Made by a program: the position numbers and the translations under genes. A stretch of 64,000 nucleotides of DNA. Source: Datisca glomerata. Its lineage: Eukaryota > Streptophyta > Magnoliopsida > Cucurbitales > Datiscaceae. Positions 54,272 to 63,115 of this stretch are shown here, in pieces; position 1 is the first letter of the stretch; the number at the start of each line of letters is the position of its first letter. The stretch is taken from contig QANY01013851.1 in NCBI GenBank assembly GCA_003255025.1, positions 1 through 64,000 of the forward strand, in the 5' to 3' direction. The notes under the pieces are model-generated. The model was not told the origin of the DNA. It ran no database searches and saw only the letters and a program-made list of their open reading frames with translations.

Positions 54272-54994
54272 ATGACCCTACGAAATGGTGAGATAGTGAC
54301 TGATGAAGATGAGAGTAACAATGAAAGCCATGAGGAGGAGATGCCTGAATTGGAGAGTTGTAGTGAAGGGAGCATTGAAGAACCAATTAAGGGTGATGTG
54401 TTGGTTACAAGACGTGCTCTTAACACACAATTGAAGGAGGCTTGTCATGAGGAGCAACGAGAGAACTTGTTCCATACAAGGTGTCATGTTAAAGGCAAGG
54501 CATGTAGTGTGATTATCTATGGTGGGAGTTGCACTAATGTGGTGAGTACAATCTTGATTAATAGATTGGGGTTGTCTACTACACTACACCCACGACCATA
54601 CAAGCTTAAGTGGCTTAATGATTGTGGTGAGGTCAAGGTGAATAGGCAATCTATTATCTCATTTTCAATTGGTAAATATCATGACGAGGTGTTGTGTGAT
54701 GTGCTTCCTATGAATGCTGGAGATATTTTGCTTGGTAGGCCGTGGCAGTTTGATAGGAGAGCTATGCATGATGGGTACCTCAATAGGTATTCATTCACCA
54801 AGGATGGGCGGAAAACCATACTAACACCTCTTTCCTCAAAAGAAGTGTATGAAGACCGATGTAAAATGGAAAGGATGAGAGTGGAGCCTGAAAAGACAGA
54901 AAAAGAGAGGAAGAAAAGTGCTATAGAGAGTGAAAACAAAAAGAGTGAAAAAAAGAGGGAAAAGAAAAAGGAGAGAAAAGTGCAAAGAGTGTGA
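54272..54994 (+). pseudogene. Ty3/gypsy protease of element D, active-site Asp lost
   Basis: Aspartic protease that would cut the polyprotein. The acidic linker (54290-54470) is followed by HVKGKACSVIIYGGSCTNVV (54486-54545). The family motif is IIDGGSCTN, so the catalytic Asp is Tyr (GAT to TAT). Downstream LKWLNDCGEVKVN, GKYHDEVLCDVLPM and DILLGRPWQFDRRAMHDGY are typical. The Lys/Glu-rich tail (54880-54994) is the linker to the RT, which overlaps in another frame from 54991. Apart from the motif the frame is open for 240 codons. Confidence 0.92.
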
Positions 54995-56480
54995 GTTTAG
55001 TAGCCAAGGCAAGTGAGGTTAGACATGCATTGTACTCCAATCGGCCAATATTTGTACTCTTGTACAAAGGGGCTTATTTTGTAACTAATGAACTTAACCC
55101 CTCTTTGCCTAGTGTGTTTGTTGATCTTTTGCAGGAATTTGAAGACAAGTTTCCTGAGGGGATGCCAAGTGATTTACCACCAATTAGAGGCATAGAACAT
55201 CAAATTGACCTCATTCCTGGAGCTTCCATACCCAATAGGCCAGCATATAAAACAAATCCAAGTAAGACAAAGGAGATCCAAAAACAAGTGGAAGAGTTGC
55301 TAGCTAAGGGGTATGTGAAGGAGAGTCTAAGTCCTTGCTCAGTTCCTGTTATTCTTGTGCCAAAGAAGGATAGAACATGGAAGATGTGTGTGGACTGTCG
55401 AGCCATCAATAAAATCACTGTAAAGTATCGTCACCCTATTCTTAGGTTAGATGACATGCTTGATGAATTATATTGTTTGTTCACTAAGATAGACTTGAAA
55501 TCTGGTTATTATCAAATTTGAATGAATGTTGGAGATGAATGGTAACCAACATTGAAGACAAAGTATGGGTTGTATGAGTGGCTTGTTATGCCATTTGGTC
55601 TTACTAATGCACCTAGCACATTCATGAGATTGATGAACCATGTGTTGCGTGAGTACTTGGGAAAGTTTATTGTTGTTTACTTTGATTTTTCTCATTTTTA
55701 CTCTAGGTGCTTATATGATCATATCATGCATGTGCGTCAAGTACTAGAAATACTTAGGCAAGAAAAGTTGTATGCTAACATTAAGAAGTGTAGTTTTTGC
55801 ATGGAGAGGGTTAATTTTCTTGGTATTGTAGTGTCTAGTCAAGGTATTGAGGTTGATGAGGACAAGGTAAGAGCCACTAAGGAATAGCCAAGACCTAAGA
55901 ATGCTAGTGAGGTGAGGAGCTTTCATGGGCTTGCTGGTTTCTATAGGAGATTCATTAGGGATTTTAGCACAATAGCCACACCTTTGAATGAGTTAGTTAC
56001 GAAGAATGTTGGTTTTGTTTGGAGTGGGGCACAAGAACATGCATTTAATGAACTTAAGGATAAATTGTGCGCTGCACCTTTGCTTGCTTTACCTAACTTT
56101 GATAAAACTTTTGAGATTGAATGTGATGCTAGTGGCATAGGAATTGGAGCTGTTTTGATGAAGGATCAAAGACCACTAATGTACATTAGTGAGAAGTTAA
56201 GTCGGGCAGCCTTGAAGTATCCAACATATGACAAGGAATTAAATGCTTTGGTTCGAGCTCTGCAAACATGGCACATTATTTATGGCCTAAGGAGTTTGTG
56301 ATTTACACTGACCGAGAAAGTATAAAGCATTTAAAGGGTCCAGATAAGCTGAATCGTAAGCATGCTAAATGGGTGGAGTTCATTGAAACATTCTCATATG
56401 TGGTTAAGTATAAGTAAGGTAAAGAGAATGTAGTTCCAGATGCATTATCCAGAAGGTATACTCTACTTAATTCTCTTAGT
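54991..56480 (+). pseudogene. Ty3/gypsy RT and RNase H of element D
   Basis: RT: PSVFVDLLQEFEDKFPEGMP, IPNRPAYKTNPSKTKEIQ, VPVILVPKKDRTWKMCVDCR and DLKSGYYQI, then a stop at 55519. After a gap it resumes with [20 protein letters not shown] and VVYFDFSHFYSRC. The metal-binding YFDD is YFDF, so catalysis is lost. RNase H (55912-56480): [58 protein letters not shown], then a frameshift at WHIIYGLRS and the DRESIKHL and DALSRR parts in other frames, where the Asp of DALSRR is retained. Confidence 0.9.
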
Positions 56481-57420
56481 GCTAAATTGTTGGTTTTTGA
56501 GCATATTAAGGAGTTGTATCGATATGATGATGATTTTGGTGAAATATATGCATCTTGAGATCATGGGGCTGTTTCGGATGATTTGTACTGTTTGATGGTT
56601 TCTTGTTTAAGAGAAATAGGTTGTGCATTCCTAAATGTTCTATGAGGGAATTGTTGATTAAGGATGCACATTGAGGAGGCTTAACGGGGCATTTTGGGGT
56701 AAATAAGACCTATGAGATGCTGTTAGTATATTTCTTTTGGCCTGGTATGAAACATGATGTGCATAAGGTTTGTGAGCATACATGTAGAGAAGCTAAGTCT
56801 AGGTTGAATCCACATGGGTTGTATACACCACTACCTGTTCCTAGTGAACCTTGGATAGATTTGTCTATGGATTGTGAGCTTGGATTGCCTAGAACTAGGA
56901 AAGGCCGTGATAGTATATTTGTCGTGGTTAATAGATTTAGTAAGATGGCTCATTTTATACCATGTCATAAAACTGATGATGCTAAGTTGATTGCTGATTT
57001 ATTTTTCAAAGAAGTTGTGCGATTACATGGCATACCTAAGAGCATTGTTAATGCTTTTTTCGTAAAGAGAGGTTTCTACTTCAAAGAAAGTCCAAGCTGA
57101 GCCCAAGAGGAGATGGTCTTTTCCAAATTCTTGAAAGGATTAATAACGCATACAAGGTTGACCTGCCAAGTGAGTATAATGTTAGTGCTTCTTTTAATGT
57201 GGCTGATTTAAGTCCTTTTGATGTAGGTGGTGCATTAGATTCGAGGTCGAATCCTTTTGAGGAGAGGGGAAATGTTAAGGATCAACCTACACACCACGTT
57301 CCAAGGATTCAACATCTTAAAGATGAGCATAATCAAGAAGGAAAAGAGCAAGTTCAAGAGGTTTCTAGTCTAATTAGCATGCCTCAAGTACCAATAACAT
57401 GGTCGCGGTCTAAGAAGCTT
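56481..57420 (+). pseudogene. Ty3/gypsy integrase of element D, core deleted
   Basis: The zinc domain is damaged ([32 protein letters not shown]; one Cys is missing). The core starts [19 protein letters not shown] (first Asp retained) and HGIPKSIV, then about 700 bp are deleted near 57058, removing the second Asp and the Glu. The text resumes in the C-terminal domain (ERINNAYKVDLPSEYNVSA, FNVADLSPFDVGGA). The frame runs through the polypurine tract into the LTR, ending VPITWSRSKKL at 57423. Confidence 0.88.
57259..57272 (+). other. polypurine tract, element D
   Basis: GAGGAGAGGGGAAA directly before the 3' LTR. Confidence 0.92.
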
Positions 57421-58067
57421 TAACAAGCTTATCCACCATTTTCAAGGCTTAGTCAATTCAGCTAGTGAATGTCTACAAGGACATCAAAGCTTTGAGATAA
57501 GTGCAACACGAGTCCAGTACAACTTGGTTTAAGTCAACGTTACTAATGGGTTGAATTATGTAATGGGTTATTTTTGTGTTACCTCTTGGGTTGAACGAAA
57601 TTTAACTTTATTTAGAGTCCATTAGTTTTATTTAGCTTGATATAGTCTATTCTTACTTATTTTTTAAAATATAATTAGGTTAGTTTCTTATTCTTGAGTT
57701 TTAGGATTTTAGGAAACTTTTGTAAATGCTATAAATATGCCTTGTTAGAATGTTTTAAGGGTCGAGAATTTTAAATTAAGAAAAAACCAAAAGGCTATTT
57801 TGTTTTCATCTTTATGTTCTTGAGTAGAATACATGCTTTAAGAAACATTCAAGTGGATTGATCACCCTCTTGTGGAGTGTTTCGAAACTGGAATTCAGAA
57901 ACAAGTTTTCTTTATTCTAGTTCTTGATTATCTATCTAAGAAATATGTTTTTCTAGCATTTTCTTAGGGGTTGTTGCCGAATTGAGTATTGTGGTTTTCA
58001 CGTTAATGCTCCATGGGTTCCTATACATAAAGGGGTTGTCAAGCTTATTCTTGGAGGTTCCGTATCA
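57273..58067 (+). repeat. 3' LTR of element D (795 bp)
   Basis: Same termini as the 5' LTR; scattered substitutions and one or two short indels. Confidence 0.93.
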
Positions 58068-58072
58068 AAAAG

Positions 58073-58436
58073 TCAGTTCGAGTACATGCCATACCAAAAG
58101 ATCCAAGTTTAGCCAACTTCGTCTAGTTTGAGCCCAAACACGTCTCATTGGGTCTTTTTGACTTTGTATGCCACTAAAAGCACCTAAAATGAGCACAACA
58201 CTCCAAATTCTTATCCCAAACTTGTATTGGGTGAAAAGCCATATCGAGTACATGTCGTGCCCAAAAGATCCAAGTTTAGCCAAGTTCGTGTAGTGTGGGC
58301 CTAACACATTCCATTAGGCCTTTTTTACTCCATATTACACTAAGAAGCGCCTAAAACGACAACAATAATTCAAATTCTTATCCTGAACGTGTTTTGGCTG
58401 TCAAAAGCCGGCTTGAAGACATGTCATGCCCAAGCT
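58073..58436 (+). repeat. 168-bp satellite, plus orientation
   Basis: Just over two monomers continuing from 51437 across element D. Confidence 0.92.
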
Positions 58437-58695
58437 AAACTTGGATCTTCTGGGCATGAAATGTACTCAAACTAACTTTTGACACCCAATACACGTTTAG
58501 AATAAGAATTTGAAGTTTTTTGGTCATTTTAGGCATTTCTAGTGCCATATGGAGTAAAAAAGACTCAATGGGACGCGTTTGAGCCCAAACTAGAGAAACT
58601 TGGTGAAATTTAGATATTTTGGGCATGACATGTACTCGAACTTACTTTTCACCCAGTACACATTTGGGATAAGAATTTGGATTGTTATGTTCATT
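58437..58695 (-). repeat. 168-bp satellite, minus orientation
   Basis: At 58436/58437 the monomer turns: CATGTCATGCCCAAG is followed by CTAAACTTGGATCTTCTGGG, which is reverse-strand text. About 1.5 monomers, then element E. Confidence 0.9.
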
Positions 58696-59115
58696 TTGTA
58701 ATTCATCAAGAAAACTAACTAATCTAGGAATGAGATGGTGATACTTTACAGTGATGTTATTTATGGCTCGGCGATCAATGCACATCGTCCATGTCCATCC
58801 TTCTTAGTCATAAGAAATACGAGAACCACATTAGGGCTCAGGCTTCTATGGGCATACCCCTTTTCCATGAGCCTGCTCGCTTGTCTTTCAAACTCCTTTG
58901 TTTCATCCGGATATCTTCTATGAGTGGGTTTGTTTTGGATGAGACCTCCAAGTACAAGTCAATTCGGTGCTCGATTCTCTTAATTGGTGGCAGCCCTTTT
59001 GGCCTCTCCTCAGGGAATACTTCTTTGAAGTGCTGCAAAAGAGATACAAAAACACTAGGTAAATAGTGGTTAAGTTCGTTAGTCGAAAATCAAGCCTCTT
59101 TATACAAAAGTACAA
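58696..59115 (-). pseudogene. Ty3/gypsy RT start, element E
   Basis: LQHFKEVFPEE-like start with RPKGLPPIKRIEHRIDL (about 58990-58940) is the usual RT lead-in. In other frames, text for KDGWTWTMCIDRRAINNI- and YHHLIPRL-like segments lies at 58800-58710. Broken by frameshifts and truncated before the catalytic motif. Confidence 0.8.
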
Positions 59116-59760
59116 GCAAATGCCGGTTGGAACTCAAAGCTCTCTTAATTTCACTCTCTCTTGCATCAAAACTTTCTTTTCTTCTCTCTTTATTTTTCTC
59201 ACTCCTCTCACCCAACTCTCTATTTTTCACTCTTTTCTTTTGTTCAGACAATCCTTTTTTTGAACTCCCACTCTCTTGATCTTCCTGACTCTCTCTCTTT
59301 TTTTCATTCTCAATCTCTCTTTGTTTTTCATTCTCTATTTTCAACTTCAATTGATCTTCTTGAACTTGTTTTGGGGTCAGGGGTACAAGAGTAATGGGTT
59401 TCTTATCAATTACAAAAGTATATATATTTTTGTAACCATTATGAGTGGCTTTTCTATCACATTTCCACGGTCTCCCCAACAGAAGATGACTTGCTTGCAT
59501 TTACACTACATCACACAAAACTTCATCCTTGTACTTGTTAATAGAGAAACAGACTAACACTTGCTTATGCACCTCGATTTCCCCACTATCATTCAACCAT
59601 TTCAGTTTGTATGGATTGAGATGTTTTAATATAGGGAAGTTTAGTTTTTCCACCATGTAAGTGTTACCCACACTAGTACAACTTTCCCCATCAATAATCA
59701 TACTACACACTTTATCATAAACAAGTCATCTAGTATGAAAAATATTTTCTCGTTGTACCT
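59090..59760 (-). pseudogene. Ty3/gypsy protease and linker, element E
   Basis: MIIDGESCTSVGNTYMVEKL (from about 59700) keeps the catalytic Asp but has E for the second Gly. Then LKWLNDSGEIEVHKQ, DEVLCDVV, a stop, and HLLLGRPWKCDRKATHNGY. The linker (59320-59160) is extremely Lys/Glu-rich (ENEKQREIENEKKRES), a coiled-coil-like stretch. Low codon variety there suggests slippage growth. Confidence 0.85.
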
Positions 59761-60260
59761 TCTCATCTTCTTCGGCTATGACACTAAGAACTCTTCGTTT
59801 TACAGAAAGTTCCCCATTGACCGATTCTTTAATGTCACTTGCATCCTCTAGGGGTGGCATGGACTCCTTTTCAGAATCACTTTTGATTTCCACATTCTTG
59901 CCTTGCAATGATAGTCTCTTCATCTTAATGCTAGACAAATAGTTATCCACCCTCTCACCAAACCTATCTTCTCTATTTCCATGTCGGAAACCTCTATCTC
60001 CAACCCCATGGCCTAATCTGCCCATGTGAGAATATCGCTCATCTTCATCAAAGTAATTTCCAAATTCATCCTCATACTAACCCCTAAGTGATCGTCTCTC
60101 CCTTCGATGCCCCATAAGAGCTCTAGGTTGCTCTACCAGTGTTTCGACCGGATCAATCCTCTCATGCAATCGTTCCAGGACTTCTTCTAACGTTCTCTTA
60201 AATTCACCCACTAACGCCTCAATTTGTAACTTCAACATACCACCTTCAGCCATTCCTCTG
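59726..60260 (-). pseudogene. Ty3/gypsy gag remnant, element E, core deleted
   Basis: The N-terminal part (60250-60030) has short frames with a stop near 60078. MGRLGHGVGDRGFRHGNRED follows, then SSIKMKRLSLQGKN joins VEIKSDSEKESMPPLEDAS. The join skips the entire gag core and the zinc knuckle. Ends ENIFHTR before the protease. Confidence 0.82.
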
Positions 60261-60620
60261 CTACTATTTCTGTTTGATAGACGTGAAAGAGAATAAGATT
60301 AGTAGAAAAAAATGAAGGACCACACAATCTCTCTCTCACGTGTTTACACTCAAAGATTGAGGTTCACTCAATTTCTCTCGTGTTTCACTCAAAATATTTG
60401 GCTTTTACCCTCTGATTTTCTCACACACTCTTGCCTTTTACCACTCTTAGTTTCTCTTTCTGTTCTTGATCAAACTAACAAACAATCTGGAATTTTCAAG
60501 CAACAACCAAAAGACCTAAACAAATCAAACACTATGAGAAGATAAGGAAAAGAAACAACTAATGGAAAAAATTAGAGATAAGGAAACAAAAGGAGATCAA
60601 CTTATACTATGTTTTTACAG

Positions 60621-61105
60621 AAGATAAGTTAGGACAAGATAAGGTAAGGATAAGATGCGATAAGATAAGATAAGATAAGGTAAGATAAGATAAGATAAGA
60701 TAAGATAAGATAAGATAAGATAATAAAAAGATAAGATAATAAAAAGATAAGATAAGATAAGATAAGATAAGATAAGATAAGATAAGATAAGATAAGATAA
60801 GAAAAAAGATAAGACAAGTTATGACAAGATAGGATAATATAAGATGAGATAAGAAAATATAAGATAATTATGACAAGATGAGATATAATATGATACGATA
60901 AGACAATGATAAGATAATATAAGATAGGATGAGATAAGAAAATATATGATAAGATAAGATAAAATGAGATAAGAAAAGATATGGATAAGACAATGATAAG
61001 ATAAGATAAGATAATATAATATAATTTATGATAAGATGAGATAAGATATGATCTGACAAGATATGACAAGATATGATGAGATAAGATAAGATGATAATAT
61101 GATAA
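60621..61105. repeat. (GATAA)n microsatellite, about 480 bp
   Basis: Pure runs of GATAA at 60656-60722 and 60746-60800; the rest is degenerate (GACAA, GATAT, GATGA variants). The long frames in it on the minus strand are artefacts of the repeat. Confidence 0.95.
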
Positions 61106-61194
61106 CTAAAACAATGGAAATTCGAATTTGAAATTTGAAATTCTAAATTTTTAGATGAAATTGTGCAGATTGTAGATCTCGAAAATCCGTTCGA
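61106..61194. other. unassigned 90 bp
   Basis: A/T-rich, with an imperfect repeat AATTTGAAATTTGAAATT at about 61123. Nothing recognised. Confidence 0.5.
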
Positions 61195-61707
61195 TTTTTT
61201 TCGGTAAACGAATTGTATAAACCAAAAGATACTTACACATGTACAAGGAGCATACTCTAGGAAATACAAAATTAGAGCCTGATTAGAGGCTTAAGATCTG
61301 CACGCAAATTAAACTGGTAATATTTAAAGTACTGAAATTAGATATCAATGCTTCATAAGACAGCCAAGGTTTACAAAATGCTTGGGTTAAGACCCCATCT
61401 ATCCACTAAACGTAGATTAGCATCATTAGTGCCAAAACACTTCGAATCCCAAAGCCTTTATCGGACTAATTGTGAAATAGCTTCAGTTAAGATCTTGGAA
61501 TCTCTGATTAAGCCTTCAAAAATCCTTGCATTTTCTTTCTCTCCATATATAATTGATGAAGGAAGTAAAAGCTAGCTTAACTAGGACTCCTCTGAGTGAC
61601 TTCCCTTTTGCTAGCTAGCATCCAATCTACAAACTGATCCCAATCCCTAACCTGGCAGTGTAGATCACATTTGTTCACAAGTGTGGCCCATACTCTAGCT
61701 GAATAAC

Positions 61708-61850
61708 AACAATTGACAAAAAGATAAAAAGTGGCTGTAGTTTAGTGGTGAGAATTCCACGTTGTGGCCGTGGAGACCTGGGCTCGAATCCCAGCAGCCA
61801 CAGTTTGATTCTCTTTGTTTACCCAAAAAAAAAACAATTGACAAAAAGAT
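61708..61850 (+). mobile_element. tRNA-His retroposon with LINE-like tail
   Basis: AACAATTGACAAAAAGAT at 61708-61725 and again at 61833-61850 is an 18-bp target duplication. The insert is A5, a complete tRNA-His unit (61731-61802), a 22-base tail (GTTTGATTCTCTTTGTTTAC plus CC) and A8-10. The corresponding site in LINE copy 12 (about 40870-40895, CCTTTGACAAAAAGATGCTC) is empty. The tail resembles the LINE ends of this window. Confidence 0.9.
61731..61802 (+). tRNA. tRNA-His (GTG anticodon), retroposed copy
   Basis: 72 bases folding as a full cloverleaf: acceptor GTGGCTG with CAGCCAC, anticodon loop TTGTGGC with GTG, T arm CTGGG with CCCAG around CTCGAAT, and discriminator A. The A box (TAGTTTAGTGG) and B box (GGCTCGAATCC) look usable. 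It agrees with plant nuclear tRNA-His as I remember it, with perhaps one change in the D loop. No CCA is encoded and no T4 terminator follows directly. Flanking duplication and poly A mark it as a retroposed unit; whether it is transcribed is open. Confidence 0.92.
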
Positions 61851-62647
61851 GCTCATGTGTCTCCTGGTAGCCAACACAACACACACAATCAGAACAAAAC
61901 CCTGGTGGTTGGTCCCATTGTGCAACCCTATCTATAGTGGAAAGTTTATTTCTCAAAGCCAACCAAGAGATAAAGCTGCACCTTGGGATGTGTTTAGAGA
62001 ACCATATCACCTTTGCCCACTTAATCGGTTGTCTTGTTGGGAGAAATCTCCATTCTGACTAGAACTCCATTTCCAAACATCTTGTCGTTGAGCTTGGGGA
62101 GGAGGAATTGGAACACTTCTAATCTCAAGAAACTCAAAGGTGTTTGAAGTTGGCCAATGCCATTGCTTGTCTTGAATGACAACACTCACCATAGAGTCCA
62201 TAGTCCAAGAAGTTCCTGACAAAAGTCTTTGCCCAAATCTGGCCCAAAGGACACCTAGAGGATGCCAATTATCTGTAAGAAGCTTCATAGTAGTACCATC
62301 TCCAATAGTTATAGAGCAAAAGGGCAAAAACTTGCTCCTGAGCTCTTGAGAAGCTTTCTCCAAACCCAAGATGGGTTAGAATGAATGGAAACCAAGAAAT
62401 TTGAACTCTTTCTGATTAGGTATGTTTGACACCAATCTTTCCAAAGTGATCTTTTAGAAGGGAGTGGCAAGAACCATAAGTGTTTGGCTATAGCAACTTC
62501 ATTAGCTAGAACCAAATCCCTAAGGCCCAACCCACCTTGAACCTTGTCAAAACATAGGTCTGCCCAAGCTACCTTGGCCCCAGAAGTTTTAGTGTCTTGG
62601 CCATTCCATAGAAAATTTCTTACCAAGCATTGGACTGTCTTCACCAC
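61803..62647 (-). pseudogene. LINE ORF2 C-terminus (zf-RVT) of copy 15
   Basis: VQCLVRNFLWNGQDTKTSGA, LCFDKVQGGLGLRDLVLANE, SKRSLWKDWCQTYLIRKSS, then a frameshift near 62340. Then WHPLGVLWARFGQRLLSGTS and MIWFSKHIPRCSFISWLALR, then CVCCVGYQETHEHLFVNC (zinc ligands visible). Interrupted by the tRNA unit at 61726. More intact than the corresponding part of copy 12. Confidence 0.88.
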
Positions 62648-63020
62648 TTTTTTAGGGAGAATGAAGAGACTCGATTGTGATCAGAAGAAATAAAATTATC
62701 TCTAAGCTTTGAATGATCAGAAATAATCTCTTTTGCAACTAATAAACTTGAAGCTTCCTTGGACTGAGCTTCTAACTTCCCAGGCTCAACGAAACCACTC
62801 TCTGGTCCAAATTTCTTAGTATTAGAACCTTGCTTAAGAGCATTAAAACCAATAACATGGGCATTAGCTTCCCTAGCTCCCTTAGTAACCATATCATTCA
62901 AAACAGCATGGCCATTGAAAGACACTCCAAGCTTAGCTTGACCACTAGCTCAATCTTTCATAACACCACCTGAAACTTGCTTACCAACATCTGCAGCGTG
63001 CTTAATGTACTCATCATTAA
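62641..63020 (-). pseudogene. LINE ORF1 N-terminal segment of copy 15
   Basis: From an ATG at about 63020 (MFNDEYIKHAADVGKQVSGG) past one stop (TGA, near 62950) to NGHAVLNDMVTKGAREANAH and SDHSKLRDNFISSDHNRVSS. No similarity to the other ORF1 N-termini that I can see, so this subfamily has its own low-complexity start. DUF4283 and knuckle are deleted. Confidence 0.65.
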
Positions 63021-63038
63021 ACATTGTTAGAGGTCGTG

Positions 63039-63106
63039 GCCTCCCCTAAGGGAGGGAGAGGCAAAAACTAAAACCAGAATTCCAGAGAGAGGGGAGAGCT
63101 TCTCTC
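63039..63106 (-). promoter_or_regulatory. twin-hairpin leader of LINE copy 15
   Basis: Hairpin 1: GAGAGA (63085-63090) with TCTCTC (63101-63106). Hairpin 2: GCCTCCCC (63039-63046) with GGAGAGGC (63055-63062), with one G-U pair when read as RNA from the minus strand. Confidence 0.65.
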
Positions 63107-63115
63107 ACTAAAAAA

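Larger units (their letters stand above)
51438..58067 (+). mobile_element. Ty3/gypsy element D: both LTRs, perfect target duplication
   Basis: LTRs 51438-52237 and 57273-58067, primer-binding site 52240-52256, gag, protease, RT, RNase H, partial integrase, polypurine tract 57259-57272. AAAAG precedes (51433-51437) and follows (58068-58072), inside a satellite monomer. The LTRs are very similar by eye with scattered differences, so the insertion is not recent but younger than the satellite. All enzymes carry lethal changes, described under the parts. Confidence 0.96.
58696..60620 (-). mobile_element. Ty3/gypsy element E: leader, gag remnant, protease, start of RT
   Basis: Minus strand: leader (60620-60300), gag with its core deleted, protease, PR-RT linker and the first part of RT (to 58696). 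No LTR, RNase H or integrase. The left end stops at satellite and the right end at (GATAA)n. It is related to D in protease and RT. Confidence 0.85.
61195..63115 (-). mobile_element. LINE copy 15: both ends, middle deleted, subfamily Z
   Basis: Poly A (T7 at 61195-61201), 3' end GGTTTATACAATTCG and GTTTACCG, 3' UTR, then the zf-RVT part of ORF2 (61819-62647). At 62640 this joins, without any RT or endonuclease, to an ORF1 N-terminal segment (62641-63000) and the leader hairpins (63106-63039). It carries a tRNA-His unit in its 3' part. Target duplication not recognised. Confidence 0.85.

Noticed and set aside
51438..58067. Endogenous pararetrovirus instead of a retrotransposon
   Set aside because: LTRs, tRNA-Met primer site, 5-bp target duplication and the order gag-protease-RT-RNase H-integrase identify Ty3/gypsy; no movement-protein-like frame is present.
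60629..61269. Two frames over 130 codons on the minus strand, rich in Leu, Ser, Tyr and Ile
   Set aside because: Direct translation of the (GATAA)n repeat; no start context and no homology expected.
61731..61802. Ordinary resident tRNA-His gene
   Set aside because: The unit is bracketed by an 18-bp duplication of LINE sequence and has a poly-A tail, and the paralogous LINE lacks it. It is a retroposed copy, although it might still be transcribed.
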